DNA of 64,000 nt from Mycoplasmataceae bacterium (GCA_020024755.1 JAHHTH010000004.1:154027-218026), one strand, 5' to 3'; shown: positions 10,867-22,552, counted from the stretch's first letter. Notes: generated by a model not told the origin, from the letters alone. Translations and numbers: made by a program.

Positions 10867-10977
10867 GGTTATGCTTTTTTTCTATGTAGTGCTAATATTT
10901 TCAGATGTTCTTATTTGATAATTAAGTTTTTATATTTTTGCCAAAAAATAAAAGAAGTAATTTATAATTTAACCAAT

Positions 10978-11997
10978 ATGTTTATTGGAATTATTTCGTA
11001 TGGAGATGTTGATAAAGCAATAGAACAATTTAAGAGAATTTACTCTCCTGACAACTTTTATATGATTCACTACAATAAACGTGATAAAAAAGCCAAAAAG
11101 AATGATTTTTTGCGATTAAAAAATTATTATTCAAAATTTAAGAATGTTATATTTTACTCAAAGCATAAGGTATTTTGAGGCACTAGAACAATTGTTGGAG
11201 TGCAACTGGAAATAATGAAATATTTTTTGAAGCATAGAAATGAACAGTATTTGTTGATAGTTGATGCAAAAACTTCAAATATTATAAATATCAAAGAAAT
11301 AGAAAAAATTATTAATAAAAATGGGCCTAATAAAAATTATTATAATTTTTCTGGGTCTGTATATAAAGAAACATTTCCAACCCTTTATGAAGTTAAAAAT
11401 AATTATGGTGAATGTTTTTACAATAAGAGATGATATAAGAATACATACCCTACTAATACATCACACTTCAAATTACATTTACGCTTAATTTGTATATGGG
11501 AAATCTTGACTGATAAAATAGTTTTCAAAAACTTTTTAAAAAGATCTGCACCTGATTTTAAAGAGTGATTTCTTTCTGAATATCATTCATGAAGAGTTGA
11601 ACCAATGTATTGGGATTTAATTGCTTCAAACAAGAAAAGAAATATGCCAAAATTCTTGCATGAATGAAAAATCATATATAATTCATTAATGTCCTTGTTT
11701 ACAGTTTTAAATAGGGAACAACTTTCAATAATGTTTTCGCACAAGAAGGAACTTAAAAAAATTTTTAGATATTCTAAAGGGATATTGGGACCAGAAGAGT
11801 TTATATTTGCAACTTTGTTTTATAACCTAGTTGATAATGATGAATCAAATTCGTTAAATCTATTATCATATTTTGATATTAGTGATAATGATTCTATTAA
11901 TAAATTAAAAAAACTTAGAAAGAATAATAAAACAATTTTATTCAATAGAAGAATTGATAATTACAAAATTTTTAACAAAGAGTTCCCAATTGTTTAG
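10978..11997 (+). CDS. GT14-like (core-2/I-branching) glycosyltransferase
   Basis: The product is 339 residues with six TGA-Trp codons. The layout resembles bacterial GT14/'Branch' proteins: FIGIISYGDVDKAIEQFKRI followed by FYMIHYNKR, then WGTRTIVGVQLEIMKYFL, LIVDAKTSN and, near the C-terminus, GPEEFIFATLFYNL, matching the P-D-E-x-x-F segment that contains the family's catalytic acid. Such enzymes add GlcNAc or xylose branches. TATAAT at 10963-10968 ends 9 bases before the ATG and there is no Shine-Dalgarno. The region 11998-12233 after it is AT-rich and empty. The family assignment is by motif pattern only. Confidence 0.6.
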
Positions 11998-12218
11998 TGT
12001 TGTATAAACTTTTTTGAATAAATAATTTTATGTTTACTGATAAATAGTGGTTATATTTGTCTTTCCTAATAAAATTTGAGGTAAAAAGTTTTTGCAATGA
12101 TTATTAATTCATTAAAAGGATAAACAATTTATTCATAATTTAAATTATTGTACATCTCATGAAAATGTAAAAATCAACTTTTTATATATTTAAAAGAAAC
12201 ATTAACATAGAATAAACA

Positions 12219-12224
12219 TATAAT
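12219..12224 (+). promoter_or_regulatory. -10 element of the CDP-sugar operon
   Basis: TATAAT ends 9 bases before the ATG at 12234 and no Shine-Dalgarno is present, so the first gene is predicted to be leaderless or nearly so. Confidence 0.5.
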
Positions 12225-12233
12225 ATATGTATT

Positions 12234-13184
12234 ATGATTAACTATATTATATTTGGAGCTAATGGTTTTGTAGGTAGAAATTTTATTTTGAAAAATAAAC
12301 AAGATTTTATTTTCGCAATAATTTCTGATCATAATTCTAAAGATAGCTTAAATTCTTTTTTGAATGAAAATAAAATCCAAAGAGTAGAAATTTTAACATT
12401 TGATGAAGTGCTAAGTGACTATAAAAAATTTGGAAAACTTGAAAATAAAATTATATTGAATTTAGCTTGAAAAGCTACCTCAGGAGATGCTAGAAGGGAT
12501 TGAAATTTACAATTTGAAAATGTAATTACACAAAGGAAAATATTAAATTTTTGTAAAAATATAGGTTGTCAAAAATATGTTGGATTTGGTTCAATTGCTG
12601 AAAAACAAATTTATAGAAGTCTTATGAACAATGAAACTGTAAATTTTAATAGTTATTATGCTTTGGCTAAATATTGTTCACATTTTGAAGCGACTTCATT
12701 TTGTTCAGAAAATAAAATTAAACTACTTTGATTGCAAATTACTAATACTTTTGGAACATTTGAAAATTCAGCTCGTTTGATTAACACAATTTTAAGAAAA
12801 ATTATTACATCACAAGAAAATCATGAAGTACTAGAATTTAATTTTTCGTCTGGACAACAACTTTATGATTTTGTGCATATAGATGATTGCATAGGACTTG
12901 CATATAAATTTATAGAAACATGGCAACTGGATAACGAAGTACATTTATTGACTAGTAATGCTCCAAGAAAATTCAAGGATTATATCAATGATATTTTTAA
13001 GTTCATAAAATGCGAGAACAAAATAAATTTTAATGAGTCTAATAAAGTTGATATGTTTATGACTAAAGAGGACTACATAGATGATAAAATTAATAATATT
13101 AGCTTTTACAAATATAGATGAACATTTAAAGATGCAATAATTGATACATATATGCATATTAAGAAAGAAAAAGGAGAAAAATAA
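12234..13184 (+). CDS. NAD-dependent epimerase/reductase of a CDP-sugar pathway
   Basis: The product is 316 residues. YIIFGANGFVGRNF is the Rossmann G-x-x-G-x-x-G motif of extended short-chain dehydrogenases; GFGSIAEK and YYALAKYCSH give the catalytic Ser and the Y-x-x-x-K pair; DFVHIDDCIGLAYKF is the family's C-terminal block. It is the first gene of an operon with rfbF, rfbG and an rfbC-like gene, joined by TAATG overlaps, so it probably reduces or epimerises the CDP-4-keto-6-deoxy sugar made by RfbG. Its exact product is unknown. Confidence 0.75.
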
Positions 13185-13951
13185 TGAAAGTTGTAATTTT
13201 AGCTGGTGGATTTGGCACTAGAATTAGTGAAGAATCAGAATTAAAACCTAAACCAATGATTGAAATTGGAGGAAAACCAATCCTCCTTCATATTATGGAA
13301 CATTATTCAAAATATGGGTTTAATGAATTTATCATTTGTGCTGGTTATAAACAATATTTTATCAAGGAATATTTTTCAAACTTTTTTTTGCACAACACAG
13401 ATGTAACTTTCGATCTAGCTAATAACGGTAAAACTATTTATCATGAATCTCATTGTAAGAATTGAAAGATCACAGTTGTTGATACTGGGCTAGAAACTCA
13501 AACTGCAGGCAGAATTAAAAGGGTCGAAAAATATATTGATGGTGATGAATTTTTATTAACTTATGGTGATGGACTTTCTAATGTTGATTTAGGTAAATTA
13601 ATTAAATCTTACAGTAAAGACAAATTGGTTACTCTTACAACAATTCAACCAGGTGGTAAATTTGGTGTAATTGATATTGATGGTGATTCTAATGTAAAAG
13701 CTTTTAATGAAAAAACTAAAAATGATGGTGGATGAATTAATGCTGGATTTATGATTGTAAATAAAAAAGCATTATCATACATCAAGGATGACTCTGAATC
13801 ATTTGAATTTAATATTTTACCGATTTTAGCAAAAGAAGGAAAAGTATCTTGCTATAAACATGACGGTTTCTGAAAATGCATGGATACATTAAAAGATAAA
13901 AATGAATTTGAAGAATTGTGAAAGAAGGGCAATGCACCATGAATAAAATAG
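13184..13951 (+). CDS. rfbF: Glucose-1-phosphate cytidylyltransferase (RfbF)
   Basis: The product is 255 residues, the usual length. VVILAGGFGTRISEESELK, PKPMIEIGGKPILLHIM and the GFNEFIICAGYKQ block are typical of CDP-glucose pyrophosphorylases (RfbF/DdhA), as are VVDTGLETQTAGRIKR and LTYGDGLSNVD. It makes CDP-glucose from CTP and glucose-1-phosphate, feeding RfbG next door. A strong Shine-Dalgarno (AAAGGAGAAA) precedes the ATG, which overlaps the previous stop. It overlaps rfbG by 13 bases. Confidence 0.93.
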
Positions 13952-14997
13952 AACTTGAAAAGTTTTATAATGGTAAAAAAATTTTTATAACTGGGTGTAC
14001 AGGCTTCAAAGGTTCATGACTTTGTAGCATATTACACAAATTTGGTGCCAAAATCGTAGGATATTCTTTAGATGTTGAACACAATAGTCTATTCTACAAA
14101 TTGCATTTAAACAAAAAAATTAGATATGTAGAAGGGGATATTAGAGATCTTAAAAAAATGTCTAATGTAGTAAAAGAATGTAATCCAGATATTGTGTTTC
14201 ATTTAGCTGCCCAACCATTAGTAATAGACTCTTACAAGGATCCTGTGTACACTTATGATGTAAATGTAATGGGTACAGTTAATATTTGTGAATCTCTAAG
14301 ACAATTAAATAAGAAAGTTTCGTTTATAAATGTAACAACAGATAAAGTTTATAAGAATATTGAAAAAGATTATTTATACAATGAAGATGATAATTTAAAT
14401 GGATATGATCCATATTCTAATTCTAAGTCATGCTCTGAACTAGTTACATCTTCTTACATTAATTCATTCTTTTATAAAACTGATATTATTACTTCGACTT
14501 GTAGAGCTGGTAATGTAATTGGTGGTGGTGATTTTGCTGCTAATAGAATTGTTCCTGACACTATTAACTCAATTATCAAAAACGAAAATATAACCTTAAG
14601 ATGTCCAAACTCTATTAGACCTTATCAGCATGTACTAGAACCTGTTTTTGCTTATGTTGATTTGGCTATGAAGCAATATAATGATAAGAGTGTTGCAAGT
14701 TCATATAATATTGGACCATCTAAACAAGATTGCATTAGAACTATTGACATTGCTACTAAGATTATTGAAAATTGAGATTCTAATATCTCAATTAATTATA
14801 CAGATGCAATATATCATGAGGCAGGTTTATTAATGTTAGACAACTCTAAGATATCTAGGTCTATTGAGTGAAAACAAACATGAAGTATAGATGAAGCCAT
14901 CAAACACACAACAGAATTTTACAAAAGGACTTATAATGGCGAAAATTTTGAAGATGTGATTAATGAGCAAATTAATTTATTCTTAGGAGAAAAATAA
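13939..14997 (+). CDS. rfbG: CDP-glucose 4,6-dehydratase (RfbG)
   Basis: The product is 352 residues. FITGCTGFKGSWLC is the G-x-x-G-F-x-G-S-W-L signature of CDP-glucose 4,6-dehydratases. VTTDKVYKN and YDPYSNSKSCSE give the catalytic Thr/Asp and Y-x-x-x-K, and CRAGNVIGGGDFAANRIVPD and RPYQHVLEP are family blocks. The product is CDP-4-keto-6-deoxy-D-glucose. It is coupled to rfbF (13-base overlap) and to the next gene (TAATG). No RfbH-type dehydrase is seen in the window, so 3,6-dideoxy sugars are not expected from the visible genes. Confidence 0.93.
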
Positions 14998-15554
14998 TGA
15001 AATTTGAACTTGTAAAAACTAAATTTAAGGATGCTTATTTAATTAAATATTTTAGAGCTAATGATAATAGAGGGGCATTGATTAAAGATTTTAACTCTAT
15101 CGAATTTGAACAATTATTGGGATATAAGTTTAATCTAGTTGAAAATTTTTACACTATATCTAAGAAAGGAGTAATTCGAGCTATTCACTTTCAAGATATA
15201 AAACCCCAAAATAAAATAATTAGAGTTGTTAAAGGCAAAATCTATGACGTTATAGTAGATCTTAGACCTGACTCTGAAACTTTTATGGAATGAGAAGGTT
15301 GATACTTATCTGAAAATGAGAATATTGAGTTATATGTTCCAAAAGGATTTGGACATGGTTACTTAGTAATTGAAGATTCTATTGTTTCTTATAAAACAGA
15401 TGAAAACTTCTATGCACAATATGATACTGGAATTAGTTGAAATGATACTGACTTAAATATAAAATGGCCTCTTGACCAAGTTGAGAATGAAGTTATTATT
15501 TCTGACAAAGATAAGAGTTTACAATCTTTCAAAACATGAAAATTACAACAATAA
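14997..15554 (+). CDS. dTDP-4-dehydrorhamnose 3,5-epimerase-like protein (RfbC family)
   Basis: The product is 185 residues, standard for RfbC cupins. FRANDNRGALIKDFN, SKKGVIRAIHFQ, VKGKIYDVIVDLRPDS and VPKGFGHGYLV match the family in order. The usual histidine of G-x-x-R-G-x-H is conserved (RAIHF), and the second conserved His lies in FGHGY. In a CDP-sugar operon it would epimerise CDP-4-keto-6-deoxy-glucose at C3 and/or C5. A Shine-Dalgarno (AGGAGAAA) precedes the start. It is the last gene of the operon; a 238-base AT-rich gap follows. Confidence 0.85.
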
Positions 15555-15740
15555 CTTTTTATTATTTAAATCAATTGTTTATTTTTCAAATTACATATAT
15601 TCATAAACTGCACTTTTGTATTAAGTAATATTAAAGATCTTTTAAATTAAGTTATATATAAATAGATATAACAATTATACTTAATATTATGGTTAATATT
15701 ATGTAAATATTAGTAAAATATATTAGTAACTATAATTAGT

Positions 15741-15760
15741 TTTAATTGCTGCTGTTATCA
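15741..15760 (+). repeat. 17-bp motif, copy 1 (upstream of a glycosyltransferase gene)
   Basis: The core AATTGCTGCTGTTATCA (15744-15760) recurs with one mismatch at 18176-18192. Each copy precedes a GT4 gene. It could be an activator site or a recombination site; nothing in the sequence decides this. Confidence 0.5.
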
Positions 15761-15792
15761 AATGTAATTTAAGGAAATAAGGAAGGTTAATT

Positions 15793-16974
15793 ATGAAAAA
15801 ATTAAATTGTCTAGTAATAACAAATTACAATTATGAATTTTGTGGTGGAGTTGAAAACTTTAATAGAATGTTATATCGTTCATTTCCAAATATTAATTTT
15901 TTTGAATTTCCAATATTTACAAAAGAGGTATATTGCGATATTGAATTTAAAAATTTAACAAAAGTTGAAATATCACAAAATATACCATGATTGTTAGATT
16001 ACGATAATTGACCTAAAAAAATTTTTGGAAGTCGCGCATTACTAATTTTTAAAAGATTGTGAGCTCTGAAGAAATGTTCAAATCAAACAGGAAAAAAATT
16101 AGAAAAAATAATTAAGAACAACAATATTGATATAATTCTTTTATCTGGTACATCGTTTTTTTGCAAAAAATTCTTTAAAAAATATAATAGAAAAATATAT
16201 TTTATTCAACATGATCATATTTGCACAATAAATACAAATTATTATTATGATAATGCTAAAAAATTATTTATACACTATAAGAAAAATTTTAAACAAAAAA
16301 TTGCTCATAGATATTATTCATATGATTTTCCAAATATTATAAATAATTTTATTTGTAATGATAATGAGTCTCTAAAATTATTCTTAGAATGATATCCAAA
16401 TAAAAATGTTTATTGTGCGCCATTAGCTTCAAAGTTTGAACCAGAATATACTACAACAGCAACTAAAAAGTATGATTTTATATCGCCTATAAGAAATGCT
16501 GAGAAAAAGAATCCAGATAAAGTTTGAACTATTTTCAAATGTTTAGATAGAAAAGGTTTAATTATAGGTGATGAACACGGAAATTCAAGTTGAGGTAACA
16601 TTGAAAAGAAAGAAGCAATAAGTGATATTAATGAAGTGAAACAAATGTATAGTAAATCGAAATTTATGTTTTTAGCTTCTGATTATGAAGGTTTTTCACT
16701 AGCAGCTTGTGAAGCGTTATCATTAGGATTGCCTTGCATCTTGCCTAACACATTCCCTACAGCTAAATATCATGTTGGTGAAAATAATGAAAGAGGTTTT
16801 GTGTATGACTTCTATGATACAACTGAAAATATAGTAAGAAGCATTGATGATTACATTAAAACAGTTAATTATGCTAAGGTTTCAAAAAAATGTGTAGAAT
16901 TTGCAAAACAAAACTTTACAACTGAGATATTCAAAAAAAATTGGTCAAAAATTTTCAATGAAGCATGTAAGTAA
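15793..16974 (+). CDS. GT4-family glycosyltransferase
   Basis: The product is 393 residues. The N-terminus NCLVITNYNYEFCGGVENF contains the G-G-(V/I)-E glycine loop of GT4 enzymes. The C-terminal half has FLASDYEGFSLAACEALSLG, the E-G-F-x-x-x-x-x-E-A motif that binds the sugar nucleotide. YDFISPIRNAEKKNPDKV is the usual start of the second Rossmann domain. It is clearly paralogous to the gene at 21384-22520 (shared SLGLPCILPNTFP and NNERG). Shine-Dalgarno AAGGAAGG precedes the ATG. Donor and acceptor are unknown; it acts in the surface glycan pathway by context. Confidence 0.8.
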
Positions 16975-17012
16975 CTATTTTGTTGATTATTTATAAAGTG
17001 GAGGAAAAGTGA

Positions 17013-18041
17013 ATGAAACAAAGAATAAAGAACAAATATACTATTGGTATATCAGCATATAATACTGATATTAGTTTATTGAAAAAATGTATCGAAAGTG
17101 TTAGAAAACAAACATATCAAAATTATGAATTAGTTATTGTTGACAATAATTCAGATGATCAAGAATTGAAAAAATTTTATAAAAATTTGAAATTGAAAGA
17201 CAATGAAAAAATCGTATATTTACCTAAAAATATTGGAATATATGGATCTAGAAATACTGTTATAGATAATTCGGAAGGTGATAGAATAGTTTTTTTAGAT
17301 TCAGATGATTATATTTCTCCTAACTTCTTGCAAACTGTAGAAGAAAAAATGATTGATTGCAATGTATTACATTTTAATTATTATAAAATTGAAAAAAATA
17401 ATATAATAGCCAACGATTTCTTTTTTGAATATGGTGAACATTTTTTATATTCTACTACAACATGATCATTTGTGGTTGAGAGAGATTTTTTAATAAGAAA
17501 TAATATTAAATTTTTTAAAATTGATCAAAATGAAGATGAATGCTTCTTGATGCTAATGTTAATTGAACCTAATTTAAAATTCAAATCAATAAGTGATAAG
17601 TTATATTTTTATAATAAGTCTAACGAAAATGCACTTTCTAAAAAGTTTAACCCAATCAATTTGCTAAAAGCTATGAATCAAATTATTAAGCATGTATTAG
17701 ATGTCATGCATTCTAAAAAAATTAAGAAAATTCCAAATATTTTTTTCTATCATTTTTATAGATATATTTCTGTTTTTCCAATATGAAAGATAAGAGATGG
17801 AGTACCATATAAATTATTTAGAAAGAATATAAAATATTTTAGAAGAATGAATAAAAAAGTATTTAGTATTAAAAATACAGAATTAGGATTAATTAATACT
17901 TTAGCAAGAAAATATTACTTATATTTTCCTAGATTAATATATAAAAAATATAAACCTAAAAATGATGTGAAGTCATTGTTATTAAATATTCAATCGAAAC
18001 TAGACAATTTAATTGTTAAGGTTGATTCTATTTCGAAATAA
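17013..18041 (+). CDS. GT2-family glycosyltransferase
   Basis: The product is 342 residues. YTIGISAYNTDISLLKKCI, LVIVDNNSDD and IVFLDSDDYISPNFL are the GT2 A-fold blocks; DSDD holds the D-x-D metal-binding motif. The C-terminal third is basic and helical, ending in a likely coiled coil (LLNIQSKLDNLIVKVDSI). A strong Shine-Dalgarno (TGGAGGAAAAG) precedes the ATG. It follows the GT4 gene by 38 bases, so co-transcription is likely. Confidence 0.8.
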
Positions 18042-18175
18042 TAATACCAATTTTTATATTTATTTTTTTAGAATATTTATCATTTGATGAATTTAAATAG
18101 CTACAATAATTTTTAAAATTACAGCAGATTAGATTTATAAACATAACAAAAATAAATAAAGTTAAGAATCATTTC

Positions 18176-18192
18176 AATTGCTGCTATTATCA
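18176..18192 (+). repeat. 17-bp motif, copy 2 (upstream of a glycosyltransferase gene)
   Basis: AATTGCTGCTATTATCA differs from the copy at 15744-15760 at one position. It lies 83 bases before the next gene; copy 1 lies 33 bases before its gene. Confidence 0.5.
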
Positions 18193-18274
18193 GTAAAAGT
18201 TGAAATATTAGATTGTTAACTAGAAATGATATATTACGACATTTGAAGGATGTATAATAATTAGGAGTTCAATG

Positions 18275-19366
18275 ATGAAAAAAATTTTGATAATTAGTGA
18301 AACCAGTGAAGAAATAATCAATTCTCGTGTTGGCGGTATAGAAGTATATATTTACAATTTAAGAAAAGCATTAGAAAGCGACTATAATATTGAGATAATT
18401 TCGTATGAAGAACTTTACAAAAAATTTGAACTTAAGTATAAAAAAGAAAATTCCTGTGAAAAAGTTATTAAATTAATTAAATGCCAATATACATGCCCAT
18501 ACTTAGATAATTTTGATCTAATCATCAATTCATCTTATGGAAAAGTACCAGAAAAATATCTTAATAAAACCTTATTTGTTATACATAATGATTTATCTAC
18601 TTCTCACTATCAAAAACATAATATTCTTTATTATAATGATGAATATAAATCTTCAAGCAAAATTAAAAAATTCATTTTTAACATTTTAGAGAAATCATTA
18701 TATAAAAAAACTTTTTTATATCACCCAAAAGTTGTAACATTCAACAAATTTCATATATCACATGGTTTAAAACGTAAACAAACCATTTTTGGTTTAGTAC
18801 CATTAGATAATAATATGAGTTTTGATTATAATGATTTTAAATCTAAGAAAAACGAATGTCTTTATATAGGAAGGTTGAATGATGAACAAAAAAACATGAA
18901 GTTATTAGATGAGATTGCTAAAAAAGTTAGTTCTATTATAAATGTTGTAGGGGATGGACCTGATAAATTTTTATTAGATTCAGATAACTTTCACTTCTAT
19001 GGATGAGTTGGTCAATCGGACTTTGCAAAATTAGGTATAAAAGATAGCAAAGTTGCATTATTTACATCAAATTATGAAGGATGTTGTATTTCAATGCATG
19101 AAGTTATTAATTTAGGAATTATTCCAATTACTACATTCTCATCTCCTGAGGTAAATGTTTTAATTCCTAAACACCTTAAAAAATTATTAATTATAAAAGG
19201 GAAGAATAAAGCAACTAAATTTAAAAAATCAATAGAATTTATTTTATCACTATCTGAAAATGAATATAATAGTCTACGCTCTCAGATTAATGAAAATTAC
19301 AAAAAAACATATGGTCGCTCATTCTCAGATAATTGAAAAGAGATTGTTAAAAAAGAATTTGAGTAA
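18275..19366 (+). CDS. GT4-like glycosyltransferase
   Basis: The product is 363 residues with two TGA-Trp codons. ILIISETSEEIINSRVGGIE carries the G-G-I-E loop of GT4 proteins; CLYIGRLNDEQKNMKLL and VVGDGPDKF are the start of the nucleotide-binding domain; FTSNYEGCCISMHEVINLG is a variant of the E-G-x-x-x-x-x-x-E motif. GTTCA separates AGGA from a double ATG; the second ATG (18275) has the better spacing. Role in surface glycan assembly is inferred from context. The 219-base gap after it is AT-rich. Confidence 0.75.
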
Positions 19367-19586
19367 TTTAAAGTTTTATAATAATTTATAAATCTCTAAG
19401 TTCTTTAATAAGCTTCCCTATTTTGTCGATGATGTATTGAACTTAAATAAGTTATGATAATTCATTAAATAATATAATAAGTTAACATAATTTATCTGAA
19501 GTTTAAAGGGTAAATAGTTGAAACTCAATTTATTTTGTTTTGCATTTGTTAATATACATATCAAATATTGTATAATCTTATATATT

Positions 19587-20453
19587 ATGAAATTTAATCA
19601 ATTTAAAAGCAATCTCAGAATAGTTTTAAAATTTAGCATGGTAGACATTAAGAGAAGGTTTAAAACATCCATTTTCTCTTGGTTATGATTAATTGTTGGC
19701 CCAGCTCTTTGCATTTTTACATATTGATTTGGTCTAGGTTCTATTAGCGGTGATCAAGTAGATACAGTTCAGTACTTTATGCCAGATGGTATACGTGAAT
19801 ATAGATGAATAGTATGAATGCTTATTGGGACATTTACATGACAATACTGTGGAGATATGTTAGTTAGTGGCCCTTTTGCATGTTTGAGTTATTCATGAAT
19901 GCCTAAAAGTTTTGGTTTATCTCCAAGTGTTCCACCATTTATAATTAATTTAAGTAGAATAATTACTGGTATTCCATGAATTGTACTTGCTTGAATTGTT
20001 GCTATAGTAGTTAATCTTAATGATCCTTCTTCATTTAACTCAGATGTGAATTTATATTCACTAGAAGTGCCTGTTGTTATAATACTATCAATTATTGCAA
20101 TGAATATTTATTCATATGCACTTTCTCCATTAGCTTCAATATCTAAAGATTTTAGAGGGATAATTGGTATGATTCCAGGTTTGCTTACATGAATTACTAG
20201 TGTTTTTATCCTTCCTAACGCTTTCATAAACTTACCACATGATGCAAGATATATTCTACTTCAAATTAACCCATTCAACTTTATAGTAAATGGGATGAGA
20301 TCCACTATGTTAGGATATAGTGAATTATTTACTCCTAATCCATATATGACTTGATACTCAATTATGTCATTCTTTTTATGTTTTGCTATACTATTAGGAA
20401 TTGGTTATTTCTTAAATAAAACTTCTAGAAAGTTTATTATTGATATTATTTAG
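19587..20453 (+). CDS. Polysaccharide ABC exporter, membrane subunit (Wzm/TagG-like)
   Basis: The product is 288 residues with many TGA-Trp codons and about six membrane helices. The N-terminal segment FSMVDIKRRFKTSIFSWLW is the typical R-Y/F-x-x-S-x-L-G-x-x-W region of ABC-2 polysaccharide exporters. The C-terminal INPFNFIVNGMRSTM block also matches the family. It is followed 8 bases later by the ATPase gene. TATAAT at 19571-19576 ends 10 bases before the ATG, with no Shine-Dalgarno. With Wzt it would move an undecaprenyl- or lipid-linked glycan across the single membrane. Confidence 0.8.
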
Positions 20454-20461
20454 AGGTTCAT

Positions 20462-21208
20462 ATGAAAAGTAAAATGATGCATAACAATAAAATTGATATT
20501 GAGTTTGATAAGGTTTGTAAAAACTATTTCCTTTGTAAGAATGATTGAGAAAGATTAAAAACACTATTATTTTCTTGAGAACGTAAAAAAAGAATTAGAC
20601 ATACATTAGATAATATTTCATTCAAAATCCACCAAGGCGAAAAGGTTGCTATAGTTGGTAAGAATGGTGCTGGAAAATCAACAATATTAAAAGTAATGGC
20701 TGGTATTACTATACCTAGTAGTGGAAAAGTATTAATTAAGAGAAAGTTATCTACATTATTAAATGTAGGTGCAGGATTTGAACCTGAATTTACTGGTAGA
20801 GAAAATGTATATATTAGAGGAACGCTATTAGGATTCTCAAAAAAAGAAATTGATAAGGCTCTTGATGATATTGTGGAATTTTCTGAAGTCGGTGAATACT
20901 TTGATATGGAAATGAAAAGATTTAGTTCTGGTATGTCTTCTAAATTGGGATTTGCTATCAATTTATTCTTAAATCCAGAAATTTTACTTGTAGATGAAGC
21001 GTTATCAGTTGGTGATGCTAAGTTCAATGCAAAGGCAAAAAAAGCAATCAATGACTTGTCTAAAAAAGAAAACTTAACATTAATAATGGTTAGTCACAAT
21101 GAAGAAACATTAAAAGGTTTATGTGATAGAGGAATATATATTAAAGATCATAAAGTTGCATTTGATGGTCCTATTAAAAAATGTTTAGAAATCTATGCAA
21201 AAGATTAG
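20462..21208 (+). CDS. Polysaccharide ABC exporter, ATPase subunit (Wzt/TagH-like)
   Basis: The product is 248 residues. Walker A is VGKNGAGKST, the signature motif FSSGMSSKLGFAI, Walker B PEILLVDEALSVGD, and the switch VSHN. The S-S-G-M signature and V-D-E-x-L-x-V-G-D are characteristic of the O-antigen/teichoic acid exporter subfamily. The protein ends directly after the ATPase domain, so there is no C-terminal glycan-binding domain as in some Wzt proteins. AGAGGTT precedes the ATG. It is paired with the membrane subunit upstream. Confidence 0.9.
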
Positions 21209-21214
21209 GTGATC

Positions 21215-21307
21215 ATGAGATTTTCTATTCCCATTTATAAATATCCTAGTATATTAACTTGTGAAAAATCAAGACCAATTAAATTGAAAAACTTTACCAA
21301 TTTTTAG
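21215..21307 (+). CDS. Very short ORF after the exporter ATPase (possible gene remnant)
   Basis: Thirty codons start 7 bases after the ATPase stop, with AGGTGA before the ATG. The start MRFSIPIYKYP resembles the first residues of a glycosyltransferase such as the gene at 22553, so this may be a truncated remnant. No function can be assigned. Confidence 0.25.
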   Translation: MRFSIPIYKYPSILTCEKSRPIKLKNFTNF

Positions 21308-21370
21308 ATTGTTAAATAATAAGTATATTAGTTATTAAATCATATAGAATGTTTTGCTGTCGATAAATGA

Positions 21371-21376
21371 TATAAT
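21371..21376 (+). promoter_or_regulatory. Extended -10 element
   Basis: TGATATAAT, with the hexamer at 21371-21376, ends 7 bases before the ATG at 21384. No Shine-Dalgarno is seen, so a leaderless mRNA is predicted. Confidence 0.5.
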
Positions 21377-21383
21377 CACATAT

Positions 21384-22520
21384 ATGAATGTATTAGTGAT
21401 AACAACATGTAACTACAACTATTTAGGTGGGATAGAAAATTATAATAGACTAATGTATACATCTTTTCCTGACATAAATTTTTACGAAATAGCTACATTA
21501 GACAGAAAATTTAAAAAGCATTTTAAATTTAATAATGTTGAGAATATTGAAACAAGCATAAATTTAGATCCATATTTTGACGTTGAACTAGATTCAGCTT
21601 ATCTTGAATTAAATAATGCGATGGATTTAAGAAAGAATAATAAGAAATTGTCTAAAAAATTGGAATCAATAATTAAGGATAAGAAAATAGATAAAATATT
21701 GATATCTGGATATGCTTTCTTTGACAAAAGATTCTTGAAAAAATATAGAAATAAAGTGATTTTTATTCAACACCTTCATATTAATTTTTTGAATTTGAGA
21801 TTGTACTATTCTTTTGATCATAATAAATTTTTGGAAAGAAATGATTCTATAAAAAGAAAAATATTTAATAGGATTTTTGAATTTGACTTTGCAAAATATT
21901 GCTATAATTTTGTTTGTTGCGACCCTTACTCTGTAGATGAGTTAAGAAAATTTGCGAAGAATAAAAACATAGATTGAACACCTATAATGTCTAGACTTGT
22001 AAATAAGAATGAAGCTATTAGCAAAAAATATGAATTTATATCACCAATTAGAAATTCAAAAGAGAAATCTCCAAAAATGATTAGAAATATCATAAATAAT
22101 ATCGGTAATAACTCACTAATTATAGGAACAGATTTTAAAGATAAGAAAGATAATTTTGTGCAATACAAGAGTGCTGTTTCAAATGAAAATGAATTAGCTT
22201 CACTTTATTGCAAATCAAAATATTTGCTTTTAGCATCTAGATATGAAGGGTTTTCAATTGTGTCTGGTGAAGCATTATCTTTAGGTTTACCATGTATACT
22301 CCCAAATACTTTTCCATCTGCAAGATATTTAGTGGGAAATAATGAAAGAGGATATATATATAATTGATATGATGACATTGGCACTATAAGCAAAAATATT
22401 CAATCTTATATTCAAGGAATAAATTATGAAATTGTGTCAAAAAGATGTATAAAATTTGCAACTGAAAATTTAGATAATAAAACATTTAAAAATAATTGAG
22501 AAAGAATCTTAAAAAGATAA
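21384..22520 (+). CDS. GT4-family glycosyltransferase
   Basis: The product is 378 residues. NVLVITTCNYNYLGGIENY holds the G-G-I-E loop; YEFISPIRNSKEKSPKMI starts the second domain; LLASRYEGFSIVSGEALSLG is the E-G-F-x-x-x-x-x-E-A motif. It is a diverged duplicate of the gene at 15793-16974, sharing the block SLGLPCILPNTFP and the same domain order. ATG 21384 is chosen over an upstream alternative at 21354 because the protein motif starts at once. Donor and acceptor are unknown. Confidence 0.8.
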
Positions 22521-22540
22521 TTTTATTTTATTGAAATTGT

Positions 22541-22546
22541 TATAAT
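22541..22546 (+). promoter_or_regulatory. Extended -10 element
   Basis: TGTTATAAT, with the hexamer at 22541-22546, ends exactly 6 bases before the ATG at 22553; no Shine-Dalgarno is seen. Confidence 0.5.
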
Positions 22547-22552
22547 TTTTAT

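Noticed and set aside
20524..21051. Long minus-strand ORF opposite the Wzt-type ATPase
   Set aside because: It is antisense to clear Walker A, signature and Walker B motifs; a shadow of codon bias.
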